DNA from: Nitrososphaerota archaeon | GTDB taxonomy: Archaea; Thermoproteota; Nitrososphaeria; Nitrososphaerales; Nitrosopumilaceae | DNA: 42,675 nt | Assembly (NCBI GenBank): GCA_018647405.1 | Contig: JABGTD010000036.1 | Location: 1-42,675 of the forward strand | Direction of reading: 5' to 3' | In this document: piece by piece, positions 1-6,911 of the stretch | How the letters are laid out: the number at the start of each line of letters is the position of its first letter | Numbering within the stretch: position 1 is the first letter of the stretch | Made by a program: the position numbers and the translations under genes | The notes under the pieces: model-generated | Seen by the model: only the letters and a program-made list of their open reading frames with translations | Databases searched by the model: none | What the model was told of the DNA's origin: nothing

Positions 1-62
1 ATTAATTCGGATGCTAGCTTGTCAATCCATGTACCTTTTCCTATAACATTTTGTTCAGACAT
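1..62 (-). CDS. lysS: Lysyl-tRNA synthetase, N-terminal fragment (cut by window edge)
   Basis: An ATG at 62-60 opens a frame that runs off the left edge, giving 20 residues that begin MSEQNVIGKGTWIDKLASEL. The G-(K/R)-G-T-W-(I/V)-D-K-(L/I)-A pattern resembles the N-terminus of archaeal class I lysyl-tRNA synthetases, which charge tRNA-Lys in the cytoplasm. It follows elp3 on the same strand: only 6 bases separate this ATG from the TGA that would end a full-length elp3, which suggests co-transcription of two tRNA-related genes. The class I assignment rests on a short N-terminal match recalled from family members. No catalytic motif is inside the window. Confidence 0.5.
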   Translation of the reverse strand, partial: MSEQNVIGKGTWIDKLASEL

Positions 63-68
63 ATTTTA

Positions 69-119
69 TCACAACTCTTTTGCCATATATGGTCCATTAT
101 TTTTATAATTTAATTTTCT
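69..119 (-). pseudogene. Severed C-terminal tail of elp3 (in frame, beyond the TAA)
   Basis: Seventeen codons after the TAA at 122-120, read in the same frame, encode a recognisable Elp3 C-terminus and end at TGA (71-69). In the family this segment is the last part of the GNAT fold. Its intact reading frame and family-like sequence argue that the interruption is very recent, is read through, or is a single-base error. It ends 6 bases before the lysS start. Confidence 0.7.
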
Positions 120-1649
120 TTAATATTCTCTTGTACCTACTGCACTGATTACACATAACTTATCTGATGACAAATCTGTTGCAGCAATTTCTTCTGCTTT
201 CATCATCAACTTTTTTCCAATCCCTTGATGTTGAATACTAAATTCTTCCTGTTCACCAATACCCATTGCTTTTCCAAATACGTGAAGTTCTCTTACAATT
301 GATGTTTTATGGGTAATTTCCGGTCTATGTGCATTTTGACTAGGTTTTCGTAGTCTCAAAAATCCATATGTCAAGTCATTTTCATCATTAAATGACAAAA
401 ATACCTCTTTACCCCCACATGCATCATAATCTATTCTTTCTAATTTTAATTCTGTAAATTCTTTTTTATTATTCAAACCTGCTTCTCTACATCTAATACA
501 CTTACATGATGTTCCTTGTTTTTCTAATTCTTGTTGAACTTTTTGTCTTAAATTTCCCATTTTTGGACCATCAACAATTTCATCTGTTGTTATTTCTCGT
601 TGAACTCTCATGATTCGAACCCATTTTGGTATAATTTTTTTGGATTCAGTTAAAACGTTAATCATTTCTTCTGTTGAATACGGTTTATAATTTCCTAATT
701 TATAATCATCATAAAGTGGTGTATCTTTTAACACTAAAGCAGGATAAATCTTTAACATATCCGGTTTGAACTCTTCCATCTCAAATAATTTTTTAAAATC
801 AGCAATGTCTTCTTTTGGACTCATGGTTGGAAGTCCTGGCATCATATGTGCAACAACTTTGTATCCTGCATCTTTTGCAATTTGAAATGAACTTATCACT
901 TGTTGTAAATTATGCCCTCTATTCACAATATTATAAACTCGTTCAGTTAGGCTTTGAACACCAATTTCTACTCTGGTTGTTCCATAATCTAACATCATAT
1001 CAACATGTTTTTGTTGACAATAATCTGGTTTTGTTTCTATTGTGAAACCAACATTTCGCATTTTTGCTTTTTCATTATTTCTTTTTGCATCTTCTAAACT
1101 ACTTGATTCAAATCCATTAATTGCATCATAACACGATTTTATGAAATTTCGTTGATAATCATCTGGCATAAACAGGAACGTTCCTCCTACGATAACTAAT
1201 TCTAATTTTGTAGGATCATGTCCAAATGCAATTAATTGCTCAATTCTTCTTTTTATCTGACTTCCTGGTTCATAATCATCTTCTATTGCACTAAGTGTTA
1301 CAGGTTCTTTTCCTGTGTAGCTGTTTGGAGTATTGATCTCTGTTCCCCCCGGGCAAAAAGTACATCTTCCATGTGGACATGCAAATGGTTTTGGCATTAT
1401 TGCAATGACTGTTACCCCTGAAGCTGATTTGACAGGTTTTTTTAGTAAAACTTTCTGAAGCTTTAAGAATTGTTCTTCGGTTGCAGATGATAATATTTCT
1501 GAATTTCTAGGTAATCTTTCTAGTGCATATTTTGCACATATCCCTTTTATTTCATTTTTAATTTGACTTTTTTCAGGATTATCAATTTGAGATAATTTAT
1601 CACAAATTTCTTTACATGCGTGTAAAAAATTCTCGCTTAATTTCTGCAT
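120..1649 (-). CDS. elp3: Elp3-family tRNA uridine-34 carboxymethyltransferase (radical SAM + GNAT), ends at an in-frame TAA
   Basis: Archaeal Elp3 installs the cm5U-type modification on wobble U34 of tRNAs, using a radical SAM domain and an acetyl-CoA-binding GNAT domain. The radical SAM cysteines are visible as a CX4CX2C motif (C91, C96, C99). A second Cys cluster (CKCIRC, near residue 381) and a GNAT acetyl-CoA loop (QGIGKKL, near residue 475) follow. The frame stops at TAA (122-120) after VGTREY. The same frame continues past it with RKLNYKNNGPYMAKEL and ends at TGA (71-69), which matches the usual Elp3 ending (YYRKLGY...GPYM). The second Tyr codon therefore appears to have become TAA, and the last 19 codons are cut off. 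This could be a real nonsense change, readthrough or a base error. The ATG at 1649 is the natural start. Confidence 0.93.
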   Translation of the reverse strand: MQKLSENFLHACKEICDKLSQIDNPEKSQIKNEIKGICAKYALERLPRNSEILSSATEEQFLKLQKVLLKKPVKSASGVTVIAIMPKPFACPHGRCTFCPGGTEINTPNSYTGKEPVTLSAIEDDYEPGSQIKRRIEQLIAFGHDPTKLELVIVGGTFLFMPDDYQRNFIKSCYDAINGFESSSLEDAKRNNEKAKMRNVGFTIETKPDYCQQKHVDMMLDYGTTRVEIGVQSLTERVYNIVNRGHNLQQVISSFQIAKDAGYKVVAHMMPGLPTMSPKEDIADFKKLFEMEEFKPDMLKIYPALVLKDTPLYDDYKLGNYKPYSTEEMINVLTESKKIIPKWVRIMRVQREITTDEIVDGPKMGNLRQKVQQELEKQGTSCKCIRCREAGLNNKKEFTELKLERIDYDACGGKEVFLSFNDENDLTYGFLRLRKPSQNAHRPEITHKTSIVRELHVFGKAMGIGEQEEFSIQHQGIGKKLMMKAEEIAATDLSSDKLCVISAVGTREY

Positions 1650-1693
1650 GCATTATGCAAATAGATGTAACATAAAATGGTTTAAATGATATT

Positions 1694-2155
1694 TTACTTT
1701 CGTTTAGGAGCTTTCTTTTTAGTTGCCTTTCGTTTAGGAGCTTTCTTTTTAGTTGCCTTTCGTTTAGGAGCTTTCTTTTTAGGAGCTTTCTTTTTAGTTG
1801 CCTTTTTTCTAGAAGGTTTTTTAATTTGCTTTTTTAATGATTCTAATTCGTCCGTTAAAATCACCATCTCTTTGAGTACTTGTAATTCATCTCTTAATGT
1901 TGAAACTTGTTTCTCAAACTCTACTTTCTTTTTTAGTTCATCTTCTGATTGATTTTTTGCAGCTGATGAAGCTTGAACCTGTGCAGCAGATTCATTTTGT
2001 ACTTTCTCTGCATCTTCAATTTTTTTGGTTCTTTCTTCCTCGCTCATTGAAGTTTCTCCATATTGGTCTAATTCTGTTTCTTTATTTTTTGCTAATCTTT
2101 CTAGATAATCTTTTTCATACTCTGAACGTAATTCTTCTCTAGACTTTTCGCTCAT
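1694..2155 (-). CDS. Hypothetical protein with coiled-coil region and Lys/Ala/Pro repeat tail
   Basis: This 153-residue protein belongs to no family I recognise. Residues 1-65 are strongly charged and helical. Residues about 70-112 look like a coiled coil with regularly placed Leu/Val (VEFEKQVSTLRDELQVLKE). The last ~40 residues are tandem basic units of the type APKRKATKKK, resembling the tails of histone H1-like and other DNA- or RNA-binding proteins. No signal peptide or membrane span is present. A nucleic-acid-binding or chromatin-associated role is inferred from composition only. It stands alone between elp3 and the antiporter gene, all on the minus strand. Confidence 0.7.
   Translation of the reverse strand: MSEKSREELRSEYEKDYLERLAKNKETELDQYGETSMSEEERTKKIEDAEKVQNESAAQVQASSAAKNQSEDELKKKVEFEKQVSTLRDELQVLKEMVILTDELESLKKQIKKPSRKKATKKKAPKKKAPKRKATKKKAPKRKATKKKAPKRK
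1697..1801. repeat. 30-bp in-frame tandem repeat in the Lys-rich tail
   Basis: Two identical 30-bp units (1697-1726 and 1727-1756) are followed by a third that contains an extra internal 15-bp duplication before it diverges near 1801. Each unit encodes ten residues (APKRKATKKK or a rotation of it). Near-perfect identity at the DNA level, including wobble positions, points to recent slippage or unequal recombination, so copy number probably varies between strains. Confidence 0.9.
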
Positions 2156-2219
2156 GAATGCTTTCTGAATTGGTATGATTTAAATAATTTTTAAAAATAG
2201 TTGGCCATACATTTGTCTA

Positions 2220-3455
2220 TCATTCAGTTTCAGATTTGCTTACGTCTGCAGTAACTTCTTTTCTATAATCCATCTTCAACCAAATTGGTGTGATTATAGT
2301 TGTAACTGCTACCATAAGAACAATTGTTGTGTATACATCTCCTGTTAGTACTCCTGATGACAATCCCACTCCTGCTACAATTAATCCAACTTCTCCTCTA
2401 GAAATCATTCCTATTCCAACTCTCATTCCTGCAGCTTTATTCTTCAAAAATAACATGGCTGGAAGTCCACATCCAAATAATTTTGTTGCAATTGCAATTG
2501 CAATTACAACTGCACTTAACATCAATACATCCAAGTTCACGGTTCTGAAATCTACCTGTGCACCAATTATTGCAAAAAATAATGGTGCAAAAATTAATCC
2601 TATTCTGCTAATGAAATTCTCTATTTTCTCAAATACTTTGGTAGCGGATAATGCCATTCCTACCGCAAATGCTCCTACAATTGGAGATAATCCTAACATA
2701 CCTGCAATTGCTGCTGCACCAAAGAATGATGCTGTGGCAATTCCTTCTACACTGCCAGTTGATTTCCATATTCTTGGTGTGATAACTTTTGGAATTATGA
2801 AAATGGCTGCAATTAATATCGCTGCAAAGAATCCTAATACTTTGAGAATTGTGAATGTTACATCTACCAAATCAATATTATCTAATGCCTCTGCACCTCC
2901 AAACGATGTTACAACTGATAATACTGCAATTGCTAGAATGTCATCTACTACTGCGGCGGCAATGATTAGTCTTGCCTCTGGAGATTTAATTTTGTTAAAT
3001 TCTTTCAATACTTGAATTGAAATTGCTATGCTCGTTGCAGTGAGTGCGGTTGCAATCATCATTGCTTGTAATGCGTCAAATCCAAATGCTTGAAATACTA
3101 AAAGTCCTGCAAAGAATGGAACTACTACTCCTAATGTACCAACTGTAAATGATGCTTTTCCTCCACGCAAAAATTCTTTTGGCGTCATTTCCAATCCTGC
3201 CATAAACAAGATTACAATCGCACCAATTTCTCCAAGTGTTCTAATTTCAGGTCCGATTTGTAAAATTGATTCTCCTGTATCTGGATGTATCAAAAATGCT
3301 CCTAATGCAAATGGTCCGATGATCATTCCTGCAAGTAATTCTCCTAATACGATTGGCAGTTTTATTCTGCTGAATAATTCACCCATTAATTTTGCAGAAG
3401 CTAGCAAAATTCCTACTGCGATGATTATCTCTATGAAGTGTGCGTCAGCGCTCAT
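2220..3455 (-). CDS. CPA2-family cation/proton antiporter (Kef/NapA type)
   Basis: A 411-residue integral membrane protein with about 12 hydrophobic segments. The opening (LPIVLGELLAGMIIGPFALG) and the double aspartate in VVDDILAI (D171, D172) are typical of monovalent cation:proton antiporters of the CPA2 family. The DD pair is the ion-binding site in NapA-like exchangers. There is no C-terminal TrkA-N (RCK) domain, so it is the transport core only and not a full KefB/KefC. It probably exchanges Na+ or K+ for H+ at the cytoplasmic membrane. The ion is not decidable from sequence. It has its own 74-base upstream gap and is likely monocistronic. Confidence 0.88.
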   Translation of the reverse strand: MSADAHFIEIIIAVGILLASAKLMGELFSRIKLPIVLGELLAGMIIGPFALGAFLIHPDTGESILQIGPEIRTLGEIGAIVILFMAGLEMTPKEFLRGGKASFTVGTLGVVVPFFAGLLVFQAFGFDALQAMMIATALTATSIAISIQVLKEFNKIKSPEARLIIAAAVVDDILAIAVLSVVTSFGGAEALDNIDLVDVTFTILKVLGFFAAILIAAIFIIPKVITPRIWKSTGSVEGIATASFFGAAAIAGMLGLSPIVGAFAVGMALSATKVFEKIENFISRIGLIFAPLFFAIIGAQVDFRTVNLDVLMLSAVVIAIAIATKLFGCGLPAMLFLKNKAAGMRVGIGMISRGEVGLIVAGVGLSSGVLTGDVYTTIVLMVAVTTIITPIWLKMDYRKEVTADVSKSETE

Positions 3456-3529
3456 TATCTAATATTTTTAGGATTACGTCATATAAGCCAAATCTAGTAA
3501 AATTTTCTAAGACAAGATGTTATTGATTT

Positions 3530-4558
3530 CTATGCAATTTTCAATTTATTAATAAAAACACCTTTGTTTTTACTAATTCTGCCAATTTCATAAGATTTCA
3601 TCTTATGTCTGTTGAAAATTTTATGAATATTCTTGACTTGATTTTCTGGCGTAATAATACAAAATCCTATTCCCATGTTGAATGTTTTGTACATCTCTTC
3701 ATTTTTTACTCCTGTATCTTCGATTAATTGCATTAATGCTGGAGTCTTTGGCATATTGTCCAAATGATATCCTATCTGTTTTAATCTCAATAATTTTGTA
3801 AATGCACCTCCTGTGATATGTGCCAATCCATTAATCTTACATTTCTTTAATGCCTCTAGAACCGGTTTAACATAAATCTCGGTTGGACGTAAAAGTGCGT
3901 TACCCAAATTTCCAACTCCTTTGATATTATCTTTGACTGAGTATTTTGGGAAAAGTGCTTTTCGTGCTAATGAATATCCATTTGAATGTAAACCTGAACT
4001 TTGTATTCCAATAATTATGTCCTTTGGTTTTATTTTATCTCCCAAGACCATCTCCTTTTTTGAAAGTATTCCTACAACCATTCCTGCAAGATCAAATCCA
4101 AAACCTTTACCTGAAATCAAATCTGACATTATTGCCGTCTCTCCTCCTACAATTGGCATTGCTGATTTTTTTGCACCCTTGACTAATCCTGATACAATTT
4201 GTTTGAATATTTTTTGATCATTTTTGTTTGCAGCGATATAATCTACAAATGAAATTGGTGTTGCACCTATACAGATTATGTCATTAACATTCATTGCAAT
4301 ACAATCTATTCCAATTGTATCGTATCTTTTCAACATATTTGAAATAATCACTTTTGTGCCAACACCGTCAGTGTGTGTTGCTAATAATTTCCCTCCAGGA
4401 ATTTCAACAATGCCTGCATAATGACCAAAGCCATGTTTCATCTTGGCCATTTTTTGTAGACCGTGTGTTGATTCTATTAATTTACCAATTGCTCGTTGAC
4501 TCTTTTTTATCTCTGAAATATCAACTCCTGCTTTTTTGTAAGTTATCGTCATATTCAT
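3530..4558 (-). CDS. purM: Phosphoribosylformylglycinamidine cyclo-ligase (AIR synthase)
   Basis: PurM performs the ATP-dependent ring closure of FGAM to aminoimidazole ribotide in purine synthesis. The 342-residue length and the family motifs are present: YKKAGVDI at the N-terminus, HTDGVGTK, GGETAIMSD and the Gly-rich loops of the PurM/SelD/HypE fold. The gene starts 4 bases downstream of the PAC2-protein stop codon, so the two are probably co-transcribed. The reported start gives MNMTITYKKAGVDI. The second Met is an alternative start two codons in. Confidence 0.95.
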   Translation of the reverse strand: MNMTITYKKAGVDISEIKKSQRAIGKLIESTHGLQKMAKMKHGFGHYAGIVEIPGGKLLATHTDGVGTKVIISNMLKRYDTIGIDCIAMNVNDIICIGATPISFVDYIAANKNDQKIFKQIVSGLVKGAKKSAMPIVGGETAIMSDLISGKGFGFDLAGMVVGILSKKEMVLGDKIKPKDIIIGIQSSGLHSNGYSLARKALFPKYSVKDNIKGVGNLGNALLRPTEIYVKPVLEALKKCKINGLAHITGGAFTKLLRLKQIGYHLDNMPKTPALMQLIEDTGVKNEEMYKTFNMGIGFCIITPENQVKNIHKIFNRHKMKSYEIGRISKNKGVFINKLKIA

Positions 4559-4562
4559 TCAC

Positions 4563-5288
4563 CTACATGTACATATTTGAATCAATTTTTTTATGTTCGG
4601 AATATTTGTCTGATAATTCTCTTAAATCTTCGCCAATCTGTTTTTTCTGCTTCTCTAAATTTTTAGTATTAATCTCAGTTTCATACACTCTATTTACTGC
4701 ATCAATAATTGTTGCAGCAGCTACAGGATCTGCAATTAATTCATTAGCTTTTACAAGTAATGTAATGCCGCGAATTTTCCTAATTAGGCACTCATTTAAT
4801 ATTCCACCTGAAATTCCGGTAATGAATCCTTGAGGGATCATCTGGATATCGTGTTCTTCCATAACTCTACACAAGTCAACCTCTGCTGCAAAAAATGCAT
4901 TACCATCATGTTTTTTATCTGCAACTCCATCAAGTACAATTATTTCGTTTGAGCCTTTTTTTTCAGCCCAATCTAGAATGGCCATGGCAATATTATAAAT
5001 TCCATCTTTACTGATTATTATTTCACAAATTATTGCACAGATGCTTCCGTCATTATTTGAATAAATTCTGAATGGATGTCTTAGTCTTCCTTGCATGAAT
5101 ACTGTTGATGGTGGTAAATGTTTTGAACGGAGAAATCCTATTTCTTTCATATCTAGTTCATTTATCATATGGTTTACTGCTATAGTTCCGACCAACCCTG
5201 CTCCTACAAACCCAACAAAAATTGTAGGGTTTTTTAATTTATTTTTCTCTATTTCATAGATCTCTGCTTCTGGTATGTTTGACTGCAA
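4563..5288 (-). CDS. PAC2-family proteasome-assembly chaperone-like protein with C-terminal HbYX-type tail
   Basis: This 241-residue protein carries the PAC2 fold (PbaA/PbaB relatives; eukaryotic PAC1/PAC2). The signature GFVGAGLVGTIAVNHMI near residue 30 and the GISGGILNECL loop near residue 160 are typical. After a predicted coiled coil (about 205-230) the protein ends in Met-Tyr-Met. That fits the hydrophobic-Tyr-any (HbYX) tail by which proteasome activators and the chaperone PbaB dock in pockets of the 20S alpha ring. It likely helps assemble or bind the archaeal 20S proteasome. Co-transcription with purM is suggested by the 4-base spacing but has no obvious functional logic. Confidence 0.85.
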   Translation of the reverse strand: MQSNIPEAEIYEIEKNKLKNPTIFVGFVGAGLVGTIAVNHMINELDMKEIGFLRSKHLPPSTVFMQGRLRHPFRIYSNNDGSICAIICEIIISKDGIYNIAMAILDWAEKKGSNEIIVLDGVADKKHDGNAFFAAEVDLCRVMEEHDIQMIPQGFITGISGGILNECLIRKIRGITLLVKANELIADPVAAATIIDAVNRVYETEINTKNLEKQKKQIGEDLRELSDKYSEHKKIDSNMYM

Positions 5289-5339
5289 TGTTTTACTGAT
5301 TATGTTTTGTTTAATTACTTGTTCGCTTCATGAAGAAAT

Positions 5340-5423
5340 ATGTCTCGTGGCATGATTCGAATAATTATTTTTGGAACTGGTTCTATACTTTTTGTTTTCT
5401 TATATGCATCACGAATATTTTGA
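5340..5423 (+). CDS. Possible 27-aa single-span membrane peptide
   Basis: A short ORF on the plus strand, between two minus-strand genes. It starts with ATG followed by SRGMIRIII and ends FLYASRIF before TGA. Two Arg residues precede about 17 hydrophobic residues, a shape typical of single-span microproteins with a cytoplasmic N-terminus. No ribosome-binding site is evident, but many archaeal transcripts are leaderless. It ends two bases before the stop codon of the convergent regulator gene. The ORF is short enough to be chance. Conservation between related genomes would decide. Confidence 0.3.
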   Translation: MSRGMIRIIIFGTGSILFVFLYASRIF

Positions 5424-5424
5424 T

Positions 5425-5772
5425 CTAATTTTTCTCATTTATTGTAAACAAATCAAGCATAATTCTTCCTTTTTCTGTAATGGTATAGATCACATTTGAT
5501 CCAACTCTTTCTTTTTCTATGAATTTGTATTCTACACAAAAATGTAGATAATTTAGGAATGATTTTTTCATTCTGATCTTTGATTTTGAATATAAATCTG
5601 AGAATGTCATTGGGTTTGAGTTTAATTGATATAATAATTTCAAAAGAGAAAGTGTATTGAACTCCTTTGTTTTTGCTCTAACTGCATCTAACACTTGTTC
5701 GTCTCGTTGAATTATGAATCCCTCAAATCGTTCTGCTACTTCTAGTGGTATGTATGTTAATCTTGCTCTCAT
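5425..5772 (-). CDS. Winged-helix transcriptional regulator
   Basis: A 115-residue protein whose C-terminal two thirds look like a winged helix. Helices around 38-55 (TLSLLKLLYQL) and 55-85 (MTFSDLYSKSKIRMKKSFLNYLHFCVEYKFIE) are followed by a beta wing (VGSNVIYTITEKGRIMLDLF). The YTITEKG turn is characteristic of PadR/ArnR-like archaeal regulators. The first 30 residues are unusual and may form a dimer or sensor segment. A near-perfect inverted repeat lies immediately upstream of the start codon, suggesting autoregulation. The divergent neighbour, a cation exchanger 167 bases away, is another possible target. Confidence 0.75.
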   Translation of the reverse strand: MRARLTYIPLEVAERFEGFIIQRDEQVLDAVRAKTKEFNTLSLLKLLYQLNSNPMTFSDLYSKSKIRMKKSFLNYLHFCVEYKFIEKERVGSNVIYTITEKGRIMLDLFTINEKN

Positions 5773-5774
5773 AC

Positions 5775-5800
5775 AGTATGGTACCGTACTTTACCATATT
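5775..5800. promoter_or_regulatory. Inverted repeat, candidate operator of the winged-helix gene
   Basis: Two nested symmetries lie 2 bases upstream of the regulator's ATG. The first is a 16-bp palindrome centred on GGTACC (5775-5790) with one mismatched pair. The second is a longer inverted repeat with 9-base arms (5775-5783 and 5792-5800; 8 of 9 positions match) around an 8-base spacer. Its position over or beside the transcription start suits a repressor operator. This is inference from symmetry. Confidence 0.45.
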
Positions 5801-5939
5801 AACGTTAAGTCATGCATTGTTGAGCTATTTGATCAGTTTTACTGAACTTGAACAAACCATAATTATCTATTTTCCTTGTTAGAATTGTGAATTATACGGA
5901 AGGAATGTGATTTAAACAAGATATCTTGGCATAGTTGTT

Positions 5940-6911
5940 GTGGATATACTTGATATTGGTAGTGTACTTGCAGGGTTAGTCCTTCTATGTATTGGTGGAT
6001 ATGCTATCGTTTCTGGTGGTGTTTCTCTTGCAAAGAAACTTCGAATTAGTAGTATGATTATTGGTTTAACGGTCGTGGCATATGGTACCTCTACTCCTGA
6101 GTTAGCTGCTTCTCTATTGGCTGCTTTTAACTCGCATACTGAATTAATCCTAGGAAATATCGTTGGAAGTAACGTCAGTAATGTTGGTATGGTGATTGGA
6201 ATTTCTGCAATATTTACTCCACTTCTAATTAGTAAAATTACTGTTAGTAGATGGATTCCAATAATGATAGGTGTATCGTTATTAGTTGTAGCAATGTCAT
6301 ATGATGGTGAAATTTCACAAATTGATGGTGTCCTATTAATTGCAGCACTTATTGGATTTACAGCCTATACTATCAGAACTGTTAAAAAACAAAAGATTCA
6401 ACAAAATGAAACTGTAGAAAATGAAGCACTAGAAGGTGAATACTTCTTATCAAAATTCAAAATTGAAACTTATCCTCAATCATTTGGTCTTATAGCAGCT
6501 GGAGTAATACTATTGTTTCTTGGTGGTCATCTCACAGTTGATGGTGCTGTAAATATTGCTGAAAACTTGGGGCTATCTCATCTAGTTATAGGGGTTGTAA
6601 TTGTTGCAATTGGTACATCTCTTCCAGAATTAATCACCTCTATTATTGCAATAGCAAAAAAACAAACCGATATTGGTGTAGGAAATATCGTTGGAAGTAA
6701 CATATACAATATCTTGTTAATATTGGGAGTTTCTTCAACTATCGTCGGAATACCTGTTTCCGCGGATGTTTTCTCTAATTATTACATAATGATTGCATTT
6801 AGTCTTGTTTTATTCATTGGATTTAGAAAATCTATTCCACGGTTTGTAGGAATTGGACTTACAATTGCATTTGTTACATATTTGGTGAGTCTTTTACTAA
6901 ATTTTTTCTAG
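5940..6911 (+). CDS. CaCA-family Na+/Ca2+ exchanger (YrbG-like)
   Basis: A 323-residue membrane protein with the two inverted alpha-repeats that define Ca2+:cation antiporters. The first is GTSTPELAAS followed by GNIVGSNVSN (about residues 42-85). The second is GTSLPELITS followed by GNIVGSNIYN (about 222-262). The Glu in each repeat and the GN-(I)-(V)-GSN loops are the ion-binding elements. Ten hydrophobic segments are split by a short charged loop near residue 145-165. It probably extrudes Ca2+ against Na+ or H+. The start is GTG. Its 3' end overlaps the convergent cofH by 38 bases. Confidence 0.93.
   Translation: MDILDIGSVLAGLVLLCIGGYAIVSGGVSLAKKLRISSMIIGLTVVAYGTSTPELAASLLAAFNSHTELILGNIVGSNVSNVGMVIGISAIFTPLLISKITVSRWIPIMIGVSLLVVAMSYDGEISQIDGVLLIAALIGFTAYTIRTVKKQKIQQNETVENEALEGEYFLSKFKIETYPQSFGLIAAGVILLFLGGHLTVDGAVNIAENLGLSHLVIGVVIVAIGTSLPELITSIIAIAKKQTDIGVGNIVGSNIYNILLILGVSSTIVGIPVSADVFSNYYIMIAFSLVLFIGFRKSIPRFVGIGLTIAFVTYLVSLLLNFF

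Noticed and set aside
1697-1801. Regular 30-bp repeats as a possible CRISPR array
   Set aside because: The copies are directly adjacent with no spacers and are in frame within a coding sequence.
1686-1952. Plus-strand ORF of 88 codons rich in Phe/Leu repeats
   Set aside because: It is the complement of the Lys-rich repeat tail. The Phe-rich translation is an artefact of AAA/CTT codons.
2290-3015. 241-codon open frame on the plus strand opposite the antiporter gene
   Set aside because: It is an antisense shadow of a well-conserved membrane-protein gene. Its composition (rich in Ala, Ile, Pro, Thr) simply mirrors the hydrophobic codons on the other strand.
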